A stretch of DNA of 11,642 nt from DATFWK01 sp035259345 (GTDB taxonomy: Bacteria > Actinomycetota > Thermoleophilia > Miltoncostaeales > Miltoncostaeaceae): the NCBI GenBank assembly GCA_035259345.1, contig DATFWK010000213.1, forward strand, positions 1-11,642, written 5' to 3'. Within the stretch, counting starts at the first letter, position 1, and every line of letters starts with the position of its first letter. The notes under the pieces were generated by a model. It did not search any database. It saw only the letters and a list, made by a program, of their open reading frames with translations, and had not been told where the DNA came from. This document shows positions 1-4,922 of this stretch, piece after piece. Both the position numbers and the translations under genes were made by a program.

Positions 1-1323
1 GCTTCGCATGTGCACCGGCCGCCCGCCGGTCCAGAGCGTCGTCCGCAGGACCGGCTCGAAGGGGATCGGCTCGAGCGGGGCGCCGAGGTCCGCCGCGATG
101 AGGCTCGCCACCGTGTCGGCCTGCTGGCAGGCCAGGCCCCCCTGCTTGATCGGGAACGAGCCGGCGTCGCCGGCGACGTAGACCCCGGGCGCGCCCTGGA
201 CGCGGCCCCAGCGGTCGGCACGGATGAACCCGAGCTCGTCATGGGGCAGGCCCGGGGTCGCCGGGCCGCGCAGGCGTGCGATCGCGATCACGCGGTCAGC
301 ATGGATGCGCCCGCTCGGCAGGAGCGCGATCTCGCCCATTGCCAGGCCGCGCATGACGTGGCCTGCGACGAGCTCCACGCCGGCAGCCTCGAGCTCCGCG
401 GCGATCGCCGCGCCGGCACGGTCACCGAGCGCCGCCAGGGGGCGCTCCTCGGCGGTGACGACCGTGATGGAGACGGCATCCCCCGCGCCGTGGCGGGCGA
501 GATGGCGGGCGCCGATCAGCGCGAGCTCGTAGGCCGGAAGCGCCCACGACGGGCCGGCCGGGACCACGATCGCCAGGCGGCTGCGGACGCCCGCGTGGGC
601 TCCGCGGATGAGCTGGGAGAAGACCGCCTGAACGGCGCCGACATCCCCCGGACCGCCGAAGGTCACGGTCCCGCTTCCCGGGAAGGCCGGGATGCGCTGC
701 GCGCCGACCGCGACGACGAGATGGTCGTAGGCGACCTCGTGCCCCGTCCCGGTCATCACGCGCCGGCGCTCGGTGTCGACCTCCGCGAGCACGCCAGGGT
801 GCCAGGTCGCGCCGGTCGCCTCCAGCAGCGCGTCGAGCGGGTGCTCCGAATCCGGGCTCGCGCCGAACGGCGCCGCGGTCGCCTCGGGAAGGTACGACAG
901 ACGGGCCCAGGGGGAGAGCAGCTCGATCCTCGCCCGATCGCCCGCGAACGCCTGCAGCGCCAGCGCCGCCTCCAGGGCCGCGAAGCCGCTACCGGCGATG
1001 AGCACACGGCCACCGGGTGGCGGCCGGCGCGCGGGCGCCGTGGCAGCGGCGCCCGGCGCCGGGCCGGCCGAGAGCTCCGCGGGAACCGGACGGCCCGGGA
1101 GCTCCACGGGTGCGTGGAGCGAGAGTTGCGAGATCAGCCAGGGGTCGTCCTCGTCCATCCCGGGGAGCGCGTCGAGCAGCGCCTCCCGGAGCGTCGGATG
1201 CGAGGCCACGAAGGCGTGGGGCGCGTGGTCCATGCGGCAGCACCGCCATCCCCGGCCGGGAAGTGCCTGCAGTGTCAGCCTGGCGCCGTCCGGCGCCGTG
1301 AGGACGTCGATGCCCTCGGTCAT
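1..1323 (-). CDS. FAD-dependent pyridine nucleotide-disulfide-type oxidoreductase, 3' end cut by window edge
   Basis: Open from an ATG at 1323 to base 1 without a stop (441 codons), so the C-terminus lies outside the window. The FAD-binding Rossmann motif G-S-G-F-A-A-L-E is at residues 111-118. An ATG-like motif (VVAVGAQ) is at 203-209. The second FAD motif, GVYVAGDAGSF with Asp386, is at about 380-390 and is followed by KQGGLACQQAD. This is the NDH-2/sulfide:quinone-oxidoreductase-like flavoprotein fold. The middle domain reads VVPAGPSWALPAYELAL instead of a glycine-rich NAD(P) motif, so NAD(P)H binding is doubtful. Cysteines occur only at 28, 29 and 399, so the central redox cysteines of true sulfide:quinone reductase are absent. 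The first ~100 residues are an extension I do not recognise, ending in a Pro/Ala-rich linker. A strong Shine-Dalgarno (GGAAGGAG, 1338-1331) precedes the ATG. The start is 40 bp after the dehydrogenase gene, so it is probably the last gene seen of the same operon. Substrate unknown; it may pass electrons to quinone or another carrier. Confidence 0.85.
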   Translation of the reverse strand, partial: MTEGIDVLTAPDGARLTLQALPGRGWRCCRMDHAPHAFVASHPTLREALLDALPGMDEDDPWLISQLSLHAPVELPGRPVPAELSAGPAPGAAATAPARRPPPGGRVLIAGSGFAALEAALALQAFAGDRARIELLSPWARLSYLPEATAAPFGASPDSEHPLDALLEATGATWHPGVLAEVDTERRRVMTGTGHEVAYDHLVVAVGAQRIPAFPGSGTVTFGGPGDVGAVQAVFSQLIRGAHAGVRSRLAIVVPAGPSWALPAYELALIGARHLARHGAGDAVSITVVTAEERPLAALGDRAGAAIAAELEAAGVELVAGHVMRGLAMGEIALLPSGRIHADRVIAIARLRGPATPGLPHDELGFIRADRWGRVQGAPGVYVAGDAGSFPIKQGGLACQQADTVASLIAADLGAPLEPIPFEPVLRTTLWTGGRPVHMRS

Positions 1324-1363
1324 GTCGTTGCTCCTTCCGGGTTGCCGATGCCTGCGCCCGTGC

Positions 1364-2122
1364 TCACGTCACGACGCCCCCGTTGACCGACAGCGCCTGA
1401 CCGGTGATGAACCCCGCCGCCGGGGACGCGAGGAAGGCGACGGCCTCGGCGACCTCCTCGGGCTCCGCCGCCCGCCCCATCGGGGTCGCCCGGATCGCGC
1501 CCTTCACGATCCGCTCCCCGATGGGGTCGGCGCGCAGCCGCTCCGCGAAGGCGGTCTCCGTGACCGCCGGGGAGACGCAGTTCACCCGGATGCCGAGGGA
1601 GGCCACCTCTCGCGCGAGCGACTTCGAGAACGCGACCACGGCGGCCTTGGCACCGGCGTAGACGGCCTCGCCCCAGCCGCCCACCCGCGCGAGGTCGGAG
1701 GTCACGGACACGATGGCGCCCGCTCCGCACGCCGCCAGCGGCCCCAGCGCAGCGCGCGAGCAGTGGAGGACGCCCATGTAGTTGATCGCGACCACCCGCG
1801 ACCAGTCGTCGGGGCCGGTGTCGGCGAACATCGCGGGCCGGTCCCAGCCGGCGGCGTTGACGAGGATGTCGAGGCGGCCGCAGACGGCCAGCGCGCGACC
1901 CACCGCCTCCGCCGTGCTCGCCTCGTCCGTGACGTCGTGGATCACCGCGATGCCACCCCCGTTCAGGTCGCGCGCGGTGTCGTGCACGAGCGGGTCCCGG
2001 TCCGTGAGGACCACGCGCGCCCCCCGGGCCTCCAGCGCCAGCCCGATGGCGCGGCCGATCGCCCCGGCGCCGCCGGTCACCAGGGCGACGCGGCCGTCGA
2101 GGCGCTCGCCGGCATCGCTCAC
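1364..2122 (-). CDS. short-chain dehydrogenase/reductase, BadH-like (2-hydroxycyclohexanecarboxyl-CoA dehydrogenase type)
   Basis: Predicted 252-residue classical SDR, the usual family length. The cofactor motif TGGAGAIG is at 16-23. Asp41 after the second strand (VVLTD) favours NAD over NADP. NAAG is at 89-92 and Asn114 is the structural Asn. The catalytic set is Ser142, Tyr155 and Lys159 (YAGAK). The segments NAAGWD, SDLARVGGWGEAVYAGAK, VAFSKSLARE and the end FITGQALSVNGG resemble, from memory, BadH of Rhodopseudomonas palustris. That enzyme oxidises 2-hydroxycyclohexane-1-carboxyl-CoA to the 2-keto form. The GTG start at 2122 overlaps the thioesterase stop as GTGA, with GGAG five bases upstream, so translation is probably coupled. 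A longer reading from further upstream has Arg-rich, non-SDR sequence and lies over the thioesterase, so it is rejected. An ordinary FabG-like or other 3-hydroxyacyl-CoA dehydrogenase role remains possible. The CoA ligase and thioesterase in the same operon support a CoA-thioester substrate. Confidence 0.88.
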   Translation of the reverse strand: MSDAGERLDGRVALVTGGAGAIGRAIGLALEARGARVVLTDRDPLVHDTARDLNGGGIAVIHDVTDEASTAEAVGRALAVCGRLDILVNAAGWDRPAMFADTGPDDWSRVVAINYMGVLHCSRAALGPLAACGAGAIVSVTSDLARVGGWGEAVYAGAKAAVVAFSKSLAREVASLGIRVNCVSPAVTETAFAERLRADPIGERIVKGAIRATPMGRAAEPEEVAEAVAFLASPAAGFITGQALSVNGGVVT

Positions 2123-2532
2123 CGGCGCTCCAGCCGCATGAAGGTGCCGCTCCCGCACGCGACCACCCGACCGTCGGCGTCGGTCGCGTCGGCCCAGGCC
2201 ACGACGATCCGCCTGCCGTCGGACACGACCCTGCCGGCGGCCCGCAGCTCGCCGGGGTGGATCGGCGCGAGGAAGTTGACCTTCATCTCGAGCGTCGCGC
2301 AAGGCTCACCGCGCGGCGGTCGCGCCAGGATCGCGAGCCCCATCGCCGCGTCGAGCAGCCCGGCGGCGACGCCCCCGTGGCCGGTCCCGTAGGCCTGGAG
2401 GTGGCGGTCGTCGATGTCGACGCGGAACTCGCTGCCCTCGTCGTCCGCGCGGAGCACCTCCATCCCGAGCAGCCGGTAGTAGCCGCACCCGTTCCACGAG
2501 GCGAGCAGGACGTCGGCGGGCTCAGACGCCAA
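2119..2532 (-). CDS. PaaI/YdiI-type hotdog-fold acyl-CoA thioesterase
   Basis: A 137-residue single hotdog domain, the normal size for PaaI-family thioesterases, which hydrolyse aryl- or acyl-CoA thioesters. The signature YGTGHGGVAAGLLDAAMG is at 48-65, with the His52-Gly-Gly turn and the conserved acidic residue Asp61 on the hot-dog helix. The Asn commonly found upstream of the HGG motif is Gln46 here. Strand segments follow in the expected order: LEMKVNFLAPIHPGELRAAGRVV, then RIVVAWADATDADGRVVACGSGTF. The start is TTG at 2532, which lies inside the end of the ligase gene (11-base overlap); no ATG or GTG lies near it. GGAGGGAG at 2546-2539 with a 6-base spacer supports the TTG. In the operon it may salvage CoA from dead-end thioesters made by the ligase, or release the product acid. 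Its substrate cannot be read from sequence. Confidence 0.88.
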   Translation of the reverse strand: MASEPADVLLASWNGCGYYRLLGMEVLRADDEGSEFRVDIDDRHLQAYGTGHGGVAAGLLDAAMGLAILARPPRGEPCATLEMKVNFLAPIHPGELRAAGRVVSDGRRIVVAWADATDADGRVVACGSGTFMRLERR

Positions 2533-4075
2533 CGCGGGCTCCCTCCGCCAGTGCCGCCTCGCCGAGCCGCACGAGCTCCGGGCGCCGCACCTTGCCCGAC
2601 GGCGTGGTGGGCAGCGCGTCGACCACGACGATCGCCCGCGGCGTCTCGTGGGGCGCGAGCCGCTCGGCCGCGAGCGCCGTCAGGCCGCGCCGAAGCTCGG
2701 TCGGGTCTGCGATGTGCACGGCCGTGACGACGGCAACGACCCGCGCGAGGCCCAGCGGGTCCGGCGCCGGCACGACGGCGGCCTCGACCACGTGGGGGTG
2801 CGATCGCAGGAGCGCCTCGACGGCGGCGGGGGCGACCCAGGCGCCGCCCGCCTTGAAGCGATCGGCGATGCGCCCGCGGAAGATGAAGGAGCCGTCGGGC
2901 GACCGGCGCACGAGGTCGCCGGTCCGCAGCCAGCCGTCGTGAAGGACCCGGCGGGTAGCCGCCTCGTCGCCGAGGTACCGGCTCATCATCGAGCGGCCGC
3001 GGACGACGAGCTCGCCGTCCCGGCCCGGGGCGGCGTCGCGCCCGCTGCGGTCCACGACGCGGGCCGAGAAGCCGGGGACCAGCCATCCGATCGATCCAGG
3101 CACCGTGCGGCCGGGGCGATTCGAGACGTAGAGGTTGCTCATCTCCGAGCAGCCCAGCCCATCGACCAGCTCGATTCCGAGCGCGTTCCGCACGGCACGC
3201 CAGGCGGCGGGCGGTAGGGGCTCGCCGGCCGAGACGCCGAGGCGGACGCTCGCAAACGTATCGGCGGCCAGGCGGCCTTCGGTGACGTGCCGGGCCAGCC
3301 GGGCCCATGACGTCGGCACCCCGAACAGCACGTTGGCGCCGGCGGCCACCGCCGCCGCCGTCGCATCCGGGGTCGGCCGCTGCCCGTCGACCCACGCGCA
3401 GGCCCCGGCGCCGAGGGGGAAGTAGAGGCTGTTCCCCAGGCCGTAGCTGGTGGCGAGTGCGGCGACGGAGTGCGTGACGTCGCCGGGCCTGAGGTCGAGC
3501 ACGTGCCGGCCGTAGCTGGCGAGGCAGAACGGGATGTCGCCGTGGCGGTGAACCGCCCACCGGGGCGCGCCGGTCGAGCCGCTGGTCAGGAGCAGGTAGC
3601 AGGGCGGGTCGCCCTCGACCGGCTCAGGGCCGGGATCGGGACGCCGCTCCGCGATCGCGCGCGCAAGCTCGCCCGAGTCGAGGCGCGGGAGGCCGCGGCA
3701 GAGCCCGGGCTCGTCGCTCAGGATCAGCGTCGCGGCCGACCGGGCCACAGCGGATTCGAGGACGTCCGAGGGCGTGCGGCTGCTCACCGGCGCGACGACG
3801 GCGCCGATCCGGGCGATTGCGAGGAAGGCCGCGACCCAGACCGGCGAGTCGGGCAGCGCGAGCGCCACCACGTCGCCGCGCCTCACCCCGGCGGCGCGGA
3901 GCGCTCCCGCGATGGCGCCCATGCGCGCGGCGAGCTCGCCGTAGGTCCACCCCCCGCCGGGGAAGCGGACGGCGGCCAGGTTCGACGTCGCCGGCAGGCT
4001 GAGGTCGAGGAGCTCCTGCGTGAGGTTCCGCGTCGTCTGCCCGCGCTCCGCCCCGGGCAGCTTGCTCGTACCCAT
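2522..4075 (-). CDS. acyl/aryl-CoA ligase (AMP-forming), benzoate-CoA ligase family
   Basis: A 517-residue ANL-superfamily synthetase that should activate a carboxylic acid to its CoA thioester through an acyl-AMP. The P-loop-like A3 motif TSGSTGAP is at 164-171. The A5 region DGLGCSEM is at 305-312. GWLRTGDL with Asp387 is at 381-388, the hinge region FRGRIADRFKAGG is at 399-411, and the A10 lysine is Lys495 in LPTTPSGK. The blocks YGLGNSLYFPLGAGA, RPTPDA, FGVPTSWARL and SNRPGRTVPGSIGWLVPGF match the benzoate/4-hydroxybenzoate/cyclohexanecarboxylate-CoA ligase branch (BadA, HbaA, AliA) better than acetyl- or long-chain ligases. Two oddities: the usual Lys after A3 is Arg172, followed by Trp173 where Gly is common. 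The A10 lysine sits in a P-x4-G-K context, the motif reported for acetylation by R. palustris Pat. ATG at 4075 gives a normal N-terminus, but the upstream Shine-Dalgarno is weak. It is first of four tightly packed genes. A phenylacetate- or other aryl-acid substrate is also possible. Confidence 0.9.
   Translation of the reverse strand: MGTSKLPGAERGQTTRNLTQELLDLSLPATSNLAAVRFPGGGWTYGELAARMGAIAGALRAAGVRRGDVVALALPDSPVWVAAFLAIARIGAVVAPVSSRTPSDVLESAVARSAATLILSDEPGLCRGLPRLDSGELARAIAERRPDPGPEPVEGDPPCYLLLTSGSTGAPRWAVHRHGDIPFCLASYGRHVLDLRPGDVTHSVAALATSYGLGNSLYFPLGAGACAWVDGQRPTPDATAAAVAAGANVLFGVPTSWARLARHVTEGRLAADTFASVRLGVSAGEPLPPAAWRAVRNALGIELVDGLGCSEMSNLYVSNRPGRTVPGSIGWLVPGFSARVVDRSGRDAAPGRDGELVVRGRSMMSRYLGDEAATRRVLHDGWLRTGDLVRRSPDGSFIFRGRIADRFKAGGAWVAPAAVEALLRSHPHVVEAAVVPAPDPLGLARVVAVVTAVHIADPTELRRGLTALAAERLAPHETPRAIVVVDALPTTPSGKVRRPELVRLGEAALAEGARVGV
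2539..2546 (-). promoter_or_regulatory. Shine-Dalgarno that fixes the TTG start of the thioesterase
   Basis: Minus-strand GGAGGGAG inside the ligase coding sequence, six bases before TTG at 2532-2530. It decides the otherwise weak TTG start and indicates translational coupling with the ligase. Confidence 0.7.
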
Positions 4076-4118
4076 GCCTGGAGGTTGCGAGACCTGACCC
4101 CGGACGTCATCCGCGAGG

Positions 4119-4166
4119 CCCGCAGGCGGATTGCGGGAACTCCGAAGTCGGGCCGCCGCGGCGGCC
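4119..4166 (-). terminator. two GC-rich hairpins between the response regulator and ligase genes
   Basis: The 97-bp gap 4076-4172 contains a hairpin with arms CCCGCA (4119-4124) and TGCGGG (4132-4137) and a 7-base loop. It also contains a perfect 16-bp GC palindrome at 4151-4166, just after the response-regulator stop. Neither is followed by a T run, so they may be attenuators or partial terminators. No convincing -35/-10 for the ligase operon was seen, so read-through from the regulator is possible. Confidence 0.4.
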
Positions 4167-4172
4167 GGCCGG

Positions 4173-4829
4173 TCAGTCCGCCTCTGGCCGCGCCGCGTCG
4201 CGCTGCGTGATGAGCCCGGCGCCGAGGGCCAGGCGAACCAGCTCCGACCGCGAGTTGGCGCGAAGCTTCACGCTCACGTTGCGGCGGTGGCTCTCGACCG
4301 TGCGCGTGCTCACGTAGAGCTTGCTCGCGATCTCGCTGTTGGTGTACCCCAGCGCGAGGAGCCGCAGGACCTCGAGCTCACGGTCGGAGAGCTCGCTGAG
4401 CGGGCCGGCCGTGGGCGCCGCGAGCGTGGCGCCGAGGGCCGGGTCGAGGTAGCGCTCGCCCCGCAGGACGGCCCGCACCGCCCGCACGAGCTCCTCGTCC
4501 GCTGAGCGCTTCAGCACGTAGCCCGAGGCCCCGGCCGCGAAGGCGTCGTTGACCGTCTGCTGGTCGTCGAGCATCGAGAGGATCACGACCTTCGCCTCAG
4601 GCCGGCGCTTGAGGACCCGCTCGGAGCCCTCGATGCCGCCGATGCCGGGCATCTCGACGTCGAGCAGCACCAGGTCCGGCTCCAGGCGCTCGAGCCCGCG
4701 GACCGCGTCCTCGGCAGTCCCCACGTCGCCGACCACCTCGATGCCCTCCTCCGCCTCGAGCAGCATCCTGAGCCCGGCGCGAACGACGGCGTGGTCGTCG
4801 ACGATCAGGATCTTCGCGTCCGTCGTGAT
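4173..4829 (-). CDS. NarL/FixJ (LuxR-type) response regulator with apparent ATC start
   Basis: A 218-residue protein when read from ATC at 4829. The receiver domain has the acidic pair Asp11-Asp12 (ILIVDDH), phospho-acceptor Asp57 (LVLLDVEMPG), Ser85 and Lys107 (YVLK). The C-terminal LuxR helix-turn-helix spans about 146-190 (LSDRELEVLRLLALGYTNSEIASKLYVS, then TRTVESHRRN). It is the expected DNA-binding partner of the divergent histidine kinase. The first ATG is at 4766. Starting there would delete residues 1-21, including the acidic pocket that binds Mg2+, so that start cannot give a working receiver. Upstream, the frame is open to a TAG at 4865-4863. It contains no ATG, GTG or TTG, but AGGAGG (4841-4836) lies 6 bases before ATC ACG ACG GAC GCG AAG ATC CTG. 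A single C-to-G change would make this ATG. Either ATC is a rare initiator or the base is a sequencing or assembly error or mutation. Confidence 0.9.
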   Translation of the reverse strand: MTTDAKILIVDDHAVVRAGLRMLLEAEEGIEVVGDVGTAEDAVRGLERLEPDLVLLDVEMPGIGGIEGSERVLKRRPEAKVVILSMLDDQQTVNDAFAAGASGYVLKRSADEELVRAVRAVLRGERYLDPALGATLAAPTAGPLSELSDRELEVLRLLALGYTNSEIASKLYVSTRTVESHRRNVSVKLRANSRSELVRLALGAGLITQRDAARPEAD

Positions 4830-4835
4830 CCCCGT

Positions 4836-4841
4836 CCTCCT
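4836..4841 (-). promoter_or_regulatory. Shine-Dalgarno of the response regulator
   Basis: A perfect AGGAGG on the minus strand with a 6-base spacer (ACGGGG) to ATC at 4829. It sets the start where receiver-domain homology requires it. Confidence 0.65.
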
Positions 4842-4911
4842 GAGATCGGGCTCGGCGCGAGCCTACCCGGCGCCTCCGATTCGGGGCGATAGGCTCCTTC
4901 CGCCAGGGAGC

Positions 4912-4916
4912 GGAGG
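4912..4916 (+). promoter_or_regulatory. Shine-Dalgarno of the histidine kinase
   Basis: GGAGG with a 6-base spacer (CGCGGC) to ATC at 4923, the same spacing as in the divergent regulator gene. It marks a start that restores the whole first GAF domain. Confidence 0.6.
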
Positions 4917-4922
4917 CGCGGC

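Larger units (their letters stand above)
4830..4922. promoter_or_regulatory. divergent promoter/operator region of the two-component pair
   Basis: This 93-bp region lies between the two divergent reading frames. A perfect inverted repeat is present: GAGCCTA at 4859-4865 and TAGGCTC at 4890-4896, with 24 bases between. Each arm, read outward, gives TAGGCT, a plausible -10 hexamer (TAnnnT), 26 and 29 bases before the two ATC codons. This layout would place start sites just upstream of both Shine-Dalgarno sequences. No good -35 matches are visible. A second small palindrome, CCGATTCGG (4876-4884), lies near the centre. The repeat could instead be an operator for the response regulator itself. 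Confidence 0.45.

Noticed and set aside
1..1323. Sulfide:quinone oxidoreductase
   Set aside because: Fold is related, but the paired redox cysteines expected in the central region are absent in the visible 441 residues.
1364..2302. 312-residue version of the SDR
   Set aside because: The extra 60 residues are Arg-rich, overlap the thioesterase and lack SDR character; GTG 2122 with GGAG gives a standard N-terminus.
10..2392. Long plus-strand reading frames over the flavoprotein and SDR genes
   Set aside because: Translations are Arg/Ala/Gly-rich with no family motifs and lie opposite genes with clear domains; they are GC-bias shadows.
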